Assembly (NCBI RefSeq): GCF_002157835.1 | Contig: NZ_CP020809.1 | Coordinates: forward strand, 1,240,001-1,304,000 | Direction of reading: 5' to 3' | Source: Mycobacterium dioxanotrophicus | Lineage (GTDB): Bacteria; Actinomycetota; Actinomycetes; Mycobacteriales; Mycobacteriaceae | Length of the DNA: 64,000 bases | Shown: positions 9,153 to 17,657 of the stretch, one piece after another | How the letters are laid out: each line of letters starts with the position of its first letter | Numbering within the stretch: position 1 is the first letter of the stretch | Position numbers and translations under genes: made by a program | Notes under the pieces: generated by a model | What the model was told of the DNA's origin: nothing | The model's input: only the letters and a program-made list of their open reading frames with translations | Database searches by the model: none

Positions 9153-9584
9153 ATGAGCACCCCGACGCCGCAGGGCACCGACTACGAGTGGGCCGTGATC
9201 TGGCAGGTCGCGACGTTGCCGGACGACGGCACCGTACCCGCGCCACCGAGCCCGCCGGCCCGGCCCGAGCTGCCGCTGCCGACCTATGACCCGGCGACGG
9301 GCAACCCCATCCCACCGGTGCTCACCCCTGAGCAGCAGGCGTTGCAGGACCAGTACATCGCCGACCTCAAGACCTACGAGGCCGCGGTGGCAGCGCGCGA
9401 GGACATCGTGGACCAGGCGCTGGCCGACCCCGCGAGCTGGCAGACGGCGCTGACCGTCCTGCCCGGCGGTGAGGCCGACGCACGGGCCGCGCTCAAGACG
9501 CTCAAAGAGACCAACCTGACCAACAAGTACGCCAAGGACTTTGAACTCGCCACCGCGCCAGCGAGGATTTGGACCAGGGTGTAG
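9153..9584 (+). CDS. Hypothetical phage structural-operon protein
   Basis: A 143-residue protein starting with an ATG nine bases after the previous stop, preceded by AGGAGACC. Residues 30-55 are strongly Pro-rich (PAPPSPPARPELPLPTYDP) and the middle is an acidic, Gln/Ala-rich helix (about residues 60-90). No recognised domain. Its TAG overlaps the GTG of the next mini-ORF. Similar Pro-rich small proteins occur between tail-fibre genes in mycobacteriophages, so a tail role is likely but not shown. Confidence 0.6.
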   Translation: MSTPTPQGTDYEWAVIWQVATLPDDGTVPAPPSPPARPELPLPTYDPATGNPIPPVLTPEQQALQDQYIADLKTYEAAVAAREDIVDQALADPASWQTALTVLPGGEADARAALKTLKETNLTNKYAKDFELATAPARIWTRV

Positions 9585-9688
9585 TGCCCTGGCACCTGCT
9601 GATTCTCGCGTTCATGCTCGGTGGGCTGGTTGGTAGCTGGACCGTCACGATGGCCATCATGACCAGCCGCTCACCGCACGAGCGCTAG
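9584..9688 (+). CDS. 34-residue single-pass membrane peptide
   Basis: A mini-ORF from GTG 9584 to TAG 9686. Its GTG overlaps the preceding TAG (GTAGTG), a coupled arrangement. The product is one hydrophobic segment (LLILAFMLGGLVGSW) with a short polar tail ending SPHER. A second ORF of the same length and type lies at 10353-10457, also just before a gene of the same tail-protein family, which supports both being real. Possible roles include a small holin-like or tail-associated membrane peptide; this is inference. Confidence 0.5.
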   Translation: MPWHLLILAFMLGGLVGSWTVTMAIMTSRSPHER

Positions 9689-9714
9689 CACCCGGGCTCC
9701 GTAACCTCGCGCTC

Positions 9715-10356
9715 GTGGCGATCACGGAGTACACCGAGCCGAACGTTTGCGTCGGGGAGAACCTCACCACCGATGACGCCGGCCAGCTCCGTTTGCAGCC
9801 GTGGGCGGTGCCGCGTCTCGTCGCTGATGTGCGTGGCAATTCGGGTGGCGACGGGAAGGTGTACCCGACCACTGCGCTGCCGGGAAAGCTGCTGATCGAC
9901 ATCAAAGCTGGGTGGCGCAATGACACTCCGCTCGAGCAGCAGGTGTTGATCCGCGTGGTGCGCGGCCCACGCTACTGGCTGACGTCGAACCCGAATGCGA
10001 TCCAGTTCCGTGACCGCTGGACCTACGCGACAGACGCCGAACCCGGGCCGCCGATCACGTCGGGGATCTTCAACGGGCAGACCGGCTCTGCGATCGACCT
10101 CGGCACCAACAGTGTCGCCGAGCCGGAGCCGGGGCAGCAGTGGATGTGGACCGACACCAACATGGTCGACGAGTGGGTGCCGTACCCGATCGGGCCCGGC
10201 CAGTCGTTCAAGGCCTGGTATCGCTGCTACGTGTGGACGCCTCCGCCGTTCTCGGACAACGCGAACAAGAACAGCCCGAAGCATGAGGCGAAAGCGAATT
10301 GGGCTCGGCTGCAACTGATCGCGTTCGGACAGCAAGGAAATGTGGTGACCGGATGA
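9715..10356 (+). CDS. Tail protein, first of three related copies (DUF7172-like)
   Basis: A 213-residue protein starting at GTG 9715. It shares a common plan with the products at 10454 and 11050: an N-terminal region with a conserved strand (VLIRVVRGPRYWLTSNPNA), a central Gly/Pro/Glu segment, and a C-terminal KANWARLQLIAFG strand. In the family these are predicted all-beta tail proteins. It ends with an ATGA overlap into a membrane mini-ORF. I place it in the DUF7172-type phage family from memory with moderate confidence. The function is presumably at the tail tip. Confidence 0.65.
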   Translation: MAITEYTEPNVCVGENLTTDDAGQLRLQPWAVPRLVADVRGNSGGDGKVYPTTALPGKLLIDIKAGWRNDTPLEQQVLIRVVRGPRYWLTSNPNAIQFRDRWTYATDAEPGPPITSGIFNGQTGSAIDLGTNSVAEPEPGQQWMWTDTNMVDEWVPYPIGPGQSFKAWYRCYVWTPPPFSDNANKNSPKHEAKANWARLQLIAFGQQGNVVTG

Positions 10357-10457
10357 ACCTCTTCGTGGGCATCCTGATCGGGATCTTGGTCTGGACGGCG
10401 GTTTACGTCGCGTCCTGGGGCGTGGCGTGGGGCCGCTACTGGAGGGGCCGGCGATGA
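10353..10457 (+). CDS. 34-residue single-pass membrane peptide (second copy)
   Basis: ATG 10353 overlaps the stop of the upstream tail gene (ATGA), and its TGA overlaps the ATG of the downstream tail gene (10454), so it is embedded in a fully coupled run. The product is a hydrophobic helix with four Trp residues (GILIGILVWTAVYVASWG) and an Arg-rich end (RYWRGRR), giving a predicted inside-positive tail. It has the same length as the peptide at 9584, but the sequence similarity is weak. The perfect overlaps on both sides make translation likely. Confidence 0.6.
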   Translation: MNLFVGILIGILVWTAVYVASWGVAWGRYWRGRR

Positions 10458-11053
10458 CCGTCAAACCCTGCACCATGGAGGGGATGCTGGCCACGGTCGA
10501 TGGGCTCGACATGGCGCGGCATTGGTTTCCCCGCATCGTCGCCGAACGGTTCCTCGAATCCACCAAGGACGGCACGATCAGCCGCGCCCCCGACCCGGTG
10601 ACGATGATCAGCGGCGACATCGACTGGTACAACAACACCGGTGACCCGCAAGTCGTTGCCGTGCAGGTCAATCGAGCACCGCGCAGCATCGTCGCGCAGA
10701 ACCCCGGAACCGTCGTGATCCACGACGCCTGGTCGCACGCGCAGGGTGTCAGCCCCACCGCCGACTACCCCAGCATCGTTCAGGACGCGTTCGGTGGCCG
10801 CGCCCAGGTCGACCGGCCCGAGACCCGCGCCGAGGACCTGAAATACGGGCGCCTGTTCATCGACGGTGACGCGTCGCAGGCGTGGGTGCCGATCGGCGTC
10901 CTGCCGGCGAAGCATTCGCTGCACTTCCGCTACCTCGCCGCGGTCCAGACTCCCGGCGTGTGGACGTCGGCCAGCGAGTTCGAGTCACGGTGGGAAGCGC
11001 ACGCCCGCTGGGCCCGCCTGCTGGTATTCGCCACCCCGGTGGGGTCAGCATGA
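10454..11053 (+). CDS. Tail protein, second of three related copies (DUF7172-like)
   Basis: A 199-residue protein. The ATG at 10454 sits in an ATGA overlap with the membrane mini-ORF; an earlier in-frame TTG is not needed. The middle strand VVAVQVNRAPRSIVAQNPG matches the RVVRGPR..TSNPNA strand of the upstream paralogue, and the end (HARWARLLVFATP) matches its KANWARLQLIAFG. It is therefore a duplicated and diverged tail component. It couples through ATGA to the third copy. Confidence 0.65.
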   Translation: MTVKPCTMEGMLATVDGLDMARHWFPRIVAERFLESTKDGTISRAPDPVTMISGDIDWYNNTGDPQVVAVQVNRAPRSIVAQNPGTVVIHDAWSHAQGVSPTADYPSIVQDAFGGRAQVDRPETRAEDLKYGRLFIDGDASQAWVPIGVLPAKHSLHFRYLAAVQTPGVWTSASEFESRWEAHARWARLLVFATPVGSA

Positions 11054-12360
11054 GCGGCGCCAACAGTGAGCACTTCGCGATCGTCGACGAAGCGATCGAA
11101 CCGCAGCCATGGACGCAATACCGCCAGCTGGCCAGCCGGACAGCCACATCGGTATCCCGCAGCTACGACACGAGCGGTGGCGGCAACAAAGCAGACCTGG
11201 TGCACACCGTCGACATTCAGTGGACGAACAACAGCCCAGTGCCACAACACGTCTACGGCCTCGTGACCCGGGCCGGCGCGCAGGTGACGTTGCAGGCCCG
11301 ATCCCGCGGCTACCTCGTCACCTCGCACGGCATCGACATCCGCCCCACCGCGACACCACCGAGCAGCTTCGACATGGTGGAGGTCTCGCGGTTCGGGTGC
11401 GGCATGGACATCGGCAAAGGCGGCACCCTCGCATTGGGCACTGGTTTCGGTGTGCACGAGGTACGCGCAAACAGCCAGAGCGCACCGTTGATGCCACAGA
11501 CCCCCGGGTGGCCCATAGTGGCGCCGGGGGAGACGTTCTTCGCGCGCGTGACCGTCCGATTCGTCTCCGACTTCTGGGAGAACACCACCATCGACGGCGG
11601 CGACCAGAACACCGAGTCGCTGTTCATCTCCGGCGACACCCGTATCGACCTGTTCGGAATCCCCAGCGTCGCAGGCGGTCCGCTGCCATCACGTCCAATC
11701 CCCACGGTCGTGGGGGTGGAGCACTCCACCAACAACACATTCCCCACCGACGTCGATGTGCCGGCCGGAACAGCGGCGGGCGACGCCATGTTGGCGATCG
11801 TGGCGAACAACATCGGCCTGGCCTCCGACATCACCCCATCCGAAGACGGTTGGACCGAGCTGCACGTCCGCAATGACGGACTGATGGGCATCGGCGACGT
11901 CCACATGAAGGTGTACGGCCGCATCGCGTCGGCAGCCGAACCGGCTTCCTACCACTTCACCACCGGCGTGCTGGCCGAGGAGATCGTCACGCTCGTGGTG
12001 CTGCGCGACGCCTCCACGGACTTCACCGAGTGGCGATTCGCCTCCACCCTGTCCCGGAGGTTCTGGGAACGCGGCGACGGCGGCCACGTGTGCCCCAGCA
12101 TCGACAGCCGCGGCCAACTGCTGTTGTGCGCCTCCCACATCGCTCACACGCCGCTGCAGGCGCCGATCAACCAGGCACCCCCGGCCGGCATGACCGCGCT
12201 GTCCGACGTCGACGCCACCGGCTCCACCATGGCGGTCGCCGCGCTGGCCAGTCCGCCGCGGCCCACGCTGGACCGGTCGTTCACCCCGACCAAGGAACCC
12301 CAGTGGTCCGGCCGCGCGATCGCCCTGTCGGTGCTGGTGCCCGGCACCCCCGTCATCTGA
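11050..12360 (+). CDS. Tail protein, third related copy with extra C-terminal domain
   Basis: A 436-residue protein starting in an ATGA overlap. Residues 1-200 follow the plan of the two preceding genes (VYGLVTRAGAQVTLQARS; ARVTVRFVSDFWEN). Residues about 205-436 form an additional beta-rich domain with a strand pattern seen in phage lectin-like modules (PTVVGVEHSTNNTF, then SGRAIALSVLVPG). The fusion suggests that the last member became the receptor-facing or capping copy. No catalytic motif is seen. Confidence 0.65.
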   Translation: MSGANSEHFAIVDEAIEPQPWTQYRQLASRTATSVSRSYDTSGGGNKADLVHTVDIQWTNNSPVPQHVYGLVTRAGAQVTLQARSRGYLVTSHGIDIRPTATPPSSFDMVEVSRFGCGMDIGKGGTLALGTGFGVHEVRANSQSAPLMPQTPGWPIVAPGETFFARVTVRFVSDFWENTTIDGGDQNTESLFISGDTRIDLFGIPSVAGGPLPSRPIPTVVGVEHSTNNTFPTDVDVPAGTAAGDAMLAIVANNIGLASDITPSEDGWTELHVRNDGLMGIGDVHMKVYGRIASAAEPASYHFTTGVLAEEIVTLVVLRDASTDFTEWRFASTLSRRFWERGDGGHVCPSIDSRGQLLLCASHIAHTPLQAPINQAPPAGMTALSDVDATGSTMAVAALASPPRPTLDRSFTPTKEPQWSGRAIALSVLVPGTPVI

Positions 12361-12370
12361 GCCAGCCCAG

Positions 12371-13057
12371 ATGTTTGATCCGCCCGAGGGTTTCGACGAC
12401 ATGCTGGGCGACGCCGCCCTGGCGCCGCTGACGGGCCCGGTGCTGGACCTCGATGTGCCGGACGTCGGTGTCGTGCGCGCCCGGCGACCGATGCCGAGAT
12501 CGGCGGCCGCGCTGGCAATGTCAGGCAACCCGAAGATCACCCCGGAGGAACGGCACCGCTACCTGACCCAATTCGTCCGGGACCACCTCGATGACGGGGA
12601 GTATGAGCGCCTGCTGTCCGCCATGATGGCCGACGAACTCCCCGGCGACACGACCACGCTCGTGGCCCGCGGGTTGGCGACGTGGGGAACCGCCCGCCCC
12701 TATGTCGCCGTCATCATCCTGGCGGTGATGGCCGGCACGCACTGGCGCACCGTTCGGCAGCGGATGCGGTCGGACGGGATCGCCGACCCGATGCGCGAAT
12801 TACCGCACATGCACGCCGTCATCGATGAGATCGAAACCCTCGCCCTGGAGGGCACGGCCAGCACGGGAGACAAGGATCGGGACCGCCGTGCCCGCGAGGA
12901 CCTGATGGACCGGCTGTATGCACCGGCACCCGAGGGGGCGGAACGCCTGAACGGCAAGGACTATCGCGCGCAGGTCAAGCCGCCCGAGGGCTTCACCCCT
13001 GGGGAGGTGGAAGCATCGTTCGATGCGTTCACCCGAGCGATGTCGGGGATGCGGTAG
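12371..13057 (+). CDS. Tail assembly chaperone-like protein, G and T parts in one frame
   Basis: A 228-residue protein. Residues about 40-120 resemble the mycobacteriophage tail assembly chaperone G region (RPMPRSAAALA, then RYLTQFVRDHL and LPGDTTTLVARGLATWGTARPY). Residues about 120-228 resemble the T extension normally reached only by a -1 frameshift (HWRTVRQRM, HMHAVIDEIETLALE, DRLYAP, and a final EVEASFDAFTRAM). Here both are continuous in one frame. The canonical chaperone pair lies before the tape measure, yet this gene follows the fibre genes. It is probably a duplicated or specialised chaperone. Family assignment comes from recalled motif patterns. Confidence 0.6.
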   Translation: MFDPPEGFDDMLGDAALAPLTGPVLDLDVPDVGVVRARRPMPRSAAALAMSGNPKITPEERHRYLTQFVRDHLDDGEYERLLSAMMADELPGDTTTLVARGLATWGTARPYVAVIILAVMAGTHWRTVRQRMRSDGIADPMRELPHMHAVIDEIETLALEGTASTGDKDRDRRAREDLMDRLYAPAPEGAERLNGKDYRAQVKPPEGFTPGEVEASFDAFTRAMSGMR

Positions 13058-13085
13058 CTGCACGCTGAGCCCATAACCTGCGGGC

Positions 13086-13496
13086 ATGGCGAAGCTCGTT
13101 CCCTACCTCGATACGGAAAAGCCGGTTGGCGAACGGCTGTCGCCGCAGATGCAGCAGGAGATCGAAGAGGTCGCACCGTCCGGGCTGACCAACGGGGCTG
13201 TCACCACAGCGAAGCTGGCCGAGAAAGCCGTGACCACTGGCAAGCTCGCCGACGGGGCTGTCACCACCGAGAAGATCGCCACCGACGGTGTGGAGGCCGT
13301 CAACCTCGCGCCCGGCGCCGTCACCACCGCGAAGCTCGACGACGACGCGGTCACCGCCGACAAGGCCGGCACCGGGGTCGTCACAGCACACGACAAGGAC
13401 GGCAACGCCATCACACTCGACGTCGTACCGATCACCGCAGCGGACTGGGGGGCGTTGCCCAGCAAGAACCCGAACGTGATGTACGCGGTGATCTGA
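13086..13496 (+). CDS. Short tail-fibre protein with GAVTT repeats
   Basis: A 136-residue protein. Residues about 37-97 are made of short units of the form GAVTTAKLA, with variants such as KAVTTGKLA and DAVTADKAG. Repeats of this kind are widespread in phage tail-fibre shafts. The C-terminus ends [16 protein letters not shown]. The stop overlaps the next ATG (TGATG). It is clearly structural; its precise place in the virion is unknown. Confidence 0.7.
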   Translation: MAKLVPYLDTEKPVGERLSPQMQQEIEEVAPSGLTNGAVTTAKLAEKAVTTGKLADGAVTTEKIATDGVEAVNLAPGAVTTAKLDDDAVTADKAGTGVVTAHDKDGNAITLDVVPITAADWGALPSKNPNVMYAVI

Positions 13497-14203
13497 TGGC
13501 CGGCCTGTATATCGGCAGCGCACCGGTCCAGGGGCTCTATATCGGTTCGACGCCGGTGCAGCAGCTCTACAAGGGCAGCACGCTGGTCTGGTCGAAATCT
13601 GGTGTGCGGGACGACTTCAACCGCGCCGACGGCGCCCTGGGTGCCACGTGGACGCACTACGGCCCAGCCAATGACTACGTCGCGAACATCGTCAACGGCA
13701 TGCTCCGCCTGGACGTCCCCGACGGTTTGATCTCGGCGGCGCTCAAGACCGACCGGATCCGGTTCAACGCCGCCCAGGTGTCCGGCACGGACTACTACGT
13801 CGAATTCCGTGTCGGCACACAGGGTTCGGGTGACTCGATCACCGGCACCAAGCACCGCACCCAGGTGTTCGCCCGCGTCTCCGATGCGGCGTTCACTCAC
13901 GGTGTCGGGGTCGAGCTGCTGAACAGCAAGTTGGCGATCGTGCGCCGCGTCGCCAGCACCGACACCATCATGGCTGCGGACTGCGGCGCGTTCGCCGCCG
14001 GCGACATCATCCGCCTATCCGGGGTGGGGAACCTGCACACGCTGCGCCGCAACGGCCAGTTCGCGGGGGAGTGGAACGACACCGGCGCGTCGGCCGCCAG
14101 CGGCACCGGCTACAAGAGCGTCGGCGCCCGGGTCGATGGTTCCAAGGACCTGCTGGGGCCGCGGCGGTTCTCGGCGGGTATCGACTGGATTGAGGCCGGA
14201 TAG
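13496..14203 (+). CDS. Minor tail / fibre tip protein
   Basis: A 235-residue protein. Residues 4-33 hold three short repeats (GLYIGSAPVQ, GLYIGSTPVQ, QLYKGSTLVW), a motif at the N-terminus of many actinophage fibre proteins. The remainder (from DDFNRADGALGATW) is a predicted lectin or laminin-G type beta-sandwich ending in IDWIEAG. This domain type often binds cell-surface glycans. It is the last structural gene before the lysis cassette and overlaps the preceding stop. Confidence 0.7.
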   Translation: MAGLYIGSAPVQGLYIGSTPVQQLYKGSTLVWSKSGVRDDFNRADGALGATWTHYGPANDYVANIVNGMLRLDVPDGLISAALKTDRIRFNAAQVSGTDYYVEFRVGTQGSGDSITGTKHRTQVFARVSDAAFTHGVGVELLNSKLAIVRRVASTDTIMAADCGAFAAGDIIRLSGVGNLHTLRRNGQFAGEWNDTGASAASGTGYKSVGARVDGSKDLLGPRRFSAGIDWIEAG

Positions 14204-14230
14204 GGCTTGCACCCTGCGGCTTTACCGTCC

Positions 14231-14572
14231 GTGGTCGTGCTCGCCAAACTGATGCCCATCCTTGGCCAGGCCATCTTCGACGCCGCGGTGGCGTGGTTGA
14301 AGGACCCCGCCAACCGCGACGACATCGACTCAGCAACCAAGTTCGTGCGGGAGCAGGTGGCCGAGGTGTTGCCGTCCCTCGTCGACAAGGCCACCAACGT
14401 CATCCCCGGCCAGCTCGATGACCAGGTCCTCGACAGCCTGGCGCGTCGTCTCGCACCGATAATCGCCGGTCACCTGCCCGATCTCGGCGCACTCACCACC
14501 GTGGTGGCCCAGCTGCAGCAATTCGTCGGCAGACTTCCCAACCTCGGCGGCTTGTTCGGCGGTGGCCGCTGA
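14231..14572 (+). CDS. Small helical protein preceding Lysin A
   Basis: About 113 residues from GTG 14231; a TTG at 14207 would add eight residues and a GTG at 14237 would remove two. The sequence is amphipathic and helical (LMPILGQAIFDAAVAWL, then TKFVREQVAEVLPSLVDK) and ends in Gly-rich GGLFGGGR. Its stop overlaps the Lysin A start, so it belongs to the lysis transcription unit. Mycobacteriophages often encode an uncharacterised small protein here. No membrane span is strong enough to call it a holin. Confidence 0.6.
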   Translation: MVVLAKLMPILGQAIFDAAVAWLKDPANRDDIDSATKFVREQVAEVLPSLVDKATNVIPGQLDDQVLDSLARRLAPIIAGHLPDLGALTTVVAQLQQFVGRLPNLGGLFGGGR

Positions 14573-16110
14573 TGCCGACACGGGCAGCGGTCGAGTATCT
14601 CAAGGCCCGGTTCCGGGAACGCGTCGGCAACGACTACGTCTACGGCGGCGAGTGGTCCAAGACCAACGTGCGGCAGGGCTGCGACTGCTCCGCGCTGGCC
14701 GCTCACGGGCTCAACGGCGTGATCTACGGCGAGGCCATGCAGTGGCGGCGCCTCGACCCGGCGACCGGCGCATGGATCACCACCGAATCGTGGCGCCCCA
14801 TCGAGGTGGGGGACCGCGGACCGTTCGGCACCATCACCGTCGCACACCCCAACGACTTCCCGGCCGACGCCGCGGTGAAGATCGCGATCCACCACGGGCC
14901 CGGCGGCGGTGCCAACTCGCACATGTGGATCGAAGTTGACGGCGTCCGAATGGAATCCAACGGCACCGATGGCTGCGTCACCGGTGATCGTGCCCGCAGC
15001 GTCTACGACACCGGATACGCGAACGACTGGGCCTACCTACCCGGCCCGATCACCGAGGACGGCACCGAAGTGGCACCGGACCCCAACGCTGTCACCTACG
15101 GCATCGACATCTCGAACCACCAGGGCGTGATGGACCTCGACCGCGTCAAGGCCGAGGGGTTCGACTTCGTGTTCGCGAAGGTGTCCGAGGGGACGGTCTA
15201 TCGGGATCCGTTCTGGCCCAAGACTCGCGACGACGCCCGACGGCTCGGCCTGATCCTGGCCGGCTACCACTACGTCCGCCCGGACGATCCGGCGGCGCAG
15301 GCACGGTTGTTCGTCGACCAGCTTGGCGACAAGTCCATCCCAGCGATGCTGGATTTCGAAGCCGGATCCGGTGGCATCGGCCAGTTCTGGGCCGTCAAGG
15401 CCGAGATCGAGAAGCTCGGCGTCCGGGTCGCGCTGTCGTATATCCCCGACTGGTACTGGGAGACGATCGGCAAGCCGGACCTGTCGCAGGTGCCGGGCCT
15501 GATCCGCTCCGAGTACGTCTCGGGCAGCGGATACGCGTCGGTGCTGTACCCAGGCAACTCCTGGGCGATGTGGGGCGCGTACGGCGGCCGGACGCCCGAC
15601 ATTCTGCAGTTCACCGACCGTGCCCTAGTGGCCGGGAAATCGGTCGACGCCAACGCGTTCCGCGGCACACCCACGCAGCTCCGCCAACTTCTCAACCTCG
15701 AAACCTCACCCCAGTCAGGAGAAATCACCATGTCCGCAGCCGAAGAGCTCGAAGCCCAGTCCCGCGGTGTGTTCCCACCGTCCGACCCCGCCAAGCGGTC
15801 CGGCTGGCCGCAGCCGTGGCGGTTCGTGTTCTCACGTTTTGCTCGCCCGTTCAACAGCATCGTGAAGGACCCGGCGCGCGGCCCGTGGGGTCGTGTCCAG
15901 CCGGACGGCAGCTGGCAGAACGGCCACACCGACAGCGACGAGCAGACCGTCACCATCGGTGAGCAGATCGCCTGGCGCAACGAGTTTTCCGACGGCATCG
16001 TCCGGGACCACGGGGACGTGATGATCGAGCTGATGGAGGACCTCATCGCCCGACGCAAGGCCGCCGGACAGTCCACCAGCCCGGCCAGCGACGCGCTCAA
16101 GGCCAAGTAG
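14572..16110 (+). CDS. Endolysin (Lysin A): NlpC/P60-like peptidase plus GH25 muramidase
   Basis: A 512-residue modular endolysin that cuts host peptidoglycan at lysis. The N-terminal domain (about 1-165) looks like a cysteine peptidase, with the likely nucleophile Cys39 in GCDCSALAAHG and His117 in ANSHMWIEV. The central domain (about 178-380) is a GH25 lysozyme: it opens YGIDISNHQG and has the catalytic Asp-x-Glu pair at about 261-263 (LDFEAG), plus the family YHYVRP and GYSQ-like strands. The C-terminal region (about 400-512) is basic and Trp-rich and may bind mycobacterial wall. The ATG overlaps the previous stop. Confidence 0.92.
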   Translation: MPTRAAVEYLKARFRERVGNDYVYGGEWSKTNVRQGCDCSALAAHGLNGVIYGEAMQWRRLDPATGAWITTESWRPIEVGDRGPFGTITVAHPNDFPADAAVKIAIHHGPGGGANSHMWIEVDGVRMESNGTDGCVTGDRARSVYDTGYANDWAYLPGPITEDGTEVAPDPNAVTYGIDISNHQGVMDLDRVKAEGFDFVFAKVSEGTVYRDPFWPKTRDDARRLGLILAGYHYVRPDDPAAQARLFVDQLGDKSIPAMLDFEAGSGGIGQFWAVKAEIEKLGVRVALSYIPDWYWETIGKPDLSQVPGLIRSEYVSGSGYASVLYPGNSWAMWGAYGGRTPDILQFTDRALVAGKSVDANAFRGTPTQLRQLLNLETSPQSGEITMSAAEELEAQSRGVFPPSDPAKRSGWPQPWRFVFSRFARPFNSIVKDPARGPWGRVQPDGSWQNGHTDSDEQTVTIGEQIAWRNEFSDGIVRDHGDVMIELMEDLIARRKAAGQSTSPASDALKAK

Positions 16111-16112
16111 CG

Positions 16113-16505
16113 ATGAGCATCGCGGCGGCCATCGCGACCGCCGGCCTGGCGCACATGGTCGGCGATTACCTGATCCAGTCCGACTGGATGGCCCAGGAGA
16201 AAACCAAGCGGTGGTGGCCGGCAGTCGCGCACGCGCTGACGTACGGCATCCCGTTCCTGTTCGTCACCCAGTCGCTGCTGGCGCTGCTCGTGATCATCAG
16301 CACGCACGCCGTCATCGACCGGTATCGGCTGGCTCGGCACGTCGTGTGGTTCAAGAATCAGTTCGCCCCCAGCGCGTTCCGGCCGCCGCACACCGCGACT
16401 GGCCACGGCGCAGACCGACCCGACTGGCTGGCTGTGTGGCTGCTCATCATCGCCGACAACGTGCTCCACATGCTGATCAACGTCGCCGCGGTGGTGTGGC
16501 TATGA
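16113..16505 (+). CDS. DUF3307-type membrane protein, candidate holin
   Basis: A 130-residue membrane protein two bases after the Lysin A stop. The N-terminal sequence HMVGDYLIQSDWMAQEK is the hallmark of DUF3307. Three or more hydrophobic segments are visible (about residues 1-18, 40-65 and 105-130). Its place between Lysin A and Lysin B, where mycobacteriophages encode the holin, makes a role in timing membrane permeabilisation plausible. Its start overlaps nothing, but its stop overlaps the Lysin B ATG. Holin activity is inferred from position only. Confidence 0.75.
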   Translation: MSIAAAIATAGLAHMVGDYLIQSDWMAQEKTKRWWPAVAHALTYGIPFLFVTQSLLALLVIISTHAVIDRYRLARHVVWFKNQFAPSAFRPPHTATGHGADRPDWLAVWLLIIADNVLHMLINVAAVVWL

Positions 16506-17389
16506 CCGGCATGGCGGAGCTGCTGGCCGGGCGCCGCGGCGTCGAGTTCGTCCGGCACGCCATCCTGACGTTCTCCGGCACCTGGGCCGCGCCCGGCACC
16601 GGCTATCCGTCGTGGGTGGTGGCCGGCGCAGCGGACACCCTCGACGCTCCCGTGTTCGAGGTGCCCGTGCAGGCGCCGTGGTCGTTCGGGTTCATCGGCT
16701 CCCCAGACCCGAAAGCCCCCAGCTACGCGGAGTCCGTCGACATCGCGGTGGAATGGGCGATCGCCTGGATCCTGGCTCACCCGGTGCAGACATTCGGGCT
16801 CGGCGGCTACTCCCAGGGCGCCGAGGCGATGTCGCGGGTGCTGCTGGAGATCATCACCCCGGGAGGGCGGCTCTATCACCTGCGGCAGAACTTCATCGGC
16901 GGCTACAGCCTCGGCAATCCGATGCGCGAAGAGAACCACAGCGGACCCGGGCTGCTCTTCTCCGGCGGCCGCGGCATCGCCGCCAAGCGCCTCAGGAACA
17001 CCCCGGACACCGTGGTGGACATCGTCAACCCGGGCGATATGTACGGCTCGGTGCCGATCGGTCAGGCGGGCGACAACATCACCGCCTGCTACATGGCGGC
17101 CATCCAGCTCGGTCTCGACATCAACTCGGCCACCGCGATCCTGTCGGCGCTCACCGGCAAGGGCGGCCTGGCCGAGCAGGTGCTCGAGCTGCTCTCGAAT
17201 CCGCTGAACGTCGGCGCCCTGGCGAAGAGCGTCGCGGTGGCGTTGCAGTTCGTCGCCCAGAACCCGCCCACCGGCCCGCACATCACCTACGAATGGCGAC
17301 TGGTCACCGCCGACGGACGCACCGGAATCCAATACGCCGTCGACCACCTCGGCGCCATCGCAGCCGCCACACCAGCAGCAGCCGCCTGA
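16502..17389 (+). CDS. Lysin B, mycolylarabinogalactan esterase
   Basis: A 295-residue alpha/beta hydrolase starting in an ATGA overlap. It has the nucleophile elbow GGYSQGAEA with Ser104, a later Asp in IVNPGDMYG and a C-terminal His in YAVDHLG as the likely catalytic triad. Lysin B enzymes of mycobacteriophages release mycolic acids from arabinogalactan, breaching the outer membrane after Lysin A has acted. The family occurs almost only in phages of mycolate-containing hosts, which supports a mycobacterial host. Length and position are typical. Confidence 0.9.
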   Translation: MTGMAELLAGRRGVEFVRHAILTFSGTWAAPGTGYPSWVVAGAADTLDAPVFEVPVQAPWSFGFIGSPDPKAPSYAESVDIAVEWAIAWILAHPVQTFGLGGYSQGAEAMSRVLLEIITPGGRLYHLRQNFIGGYSLGNPMREENHSGPGLLFSGGRGIAAKRLRNTPDTVVDIVNPGDMYGSVPIGQAGDNITACYMAAIQLGLDINSATAILSALTGKGGLAEQVLELLSNPLNVGALAKSVAVALQFVAQNPPTGPHITYEWRLVTADGRTGIQYAVDHLGAIAAATPAAAA

Positions 17390-17393
17390 CACC

Positions 17394-17657
17394 ATGGCCG
17401 CGGTCTACGCGATGTGCTGGGCCGGCATCGCGTACAGCACCGCGTGCGTCACGCTGGCGTTCACCCTCGCGTGGCGCAACCGCTCCGACGGACTACAGCC
17501 CGATGGGATCGTCGAGCGCGGCAGTGGTGGTCAGGCCCAGCAACAAGGCTCCCGGTGTCACCGCGATCCACAGCAGCGGGCCGGGGAACGCAGGGGCGAA
17601 CGCGTACGCCAACCCGGCGAGTATGGCCAGCGTCAGCAGCGCAAACCCGATGATTGA
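17394..17657 (+). CDS. Small putative membrane protein after Lysin B
   Basis: An ORF of 87 codons starting at an ATG four bases after the Lysin B stop. The first 30 residues form one membrane segment (CWAGIAYSTACVTLAFTLAW); the rest is Gln/Arg/Gly-rich and low in complexity. Its 3' half lies opposite the 17493-17681 reverse-strand gene, which is the better coding candidate there. The true product may be only the short hydrophobic N-terminus with a spurious tail. A second lysis-associated membrane peptide is possible. Confidence 0.4.
   Translation: MAAVYAMCWAGIAYSTACVTLAFTLAWRNRSDGLQPDGIVERGSGGQAQQQGSRCHRDPQQRAGERRGERVRQPGEYGQRQQRKPDD

Noticed and set aside
13194..13376. CRISPR-like or microsatellite repeats
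   Set aside because: The short GAVTT-type units are coding repeats of a phage fibre and have no spacer structure.
16113..16505. Confident holin call
   Set aside because: DUF3307 alone is not proof of holin function; only the position supports it, so it was left as a candidate.
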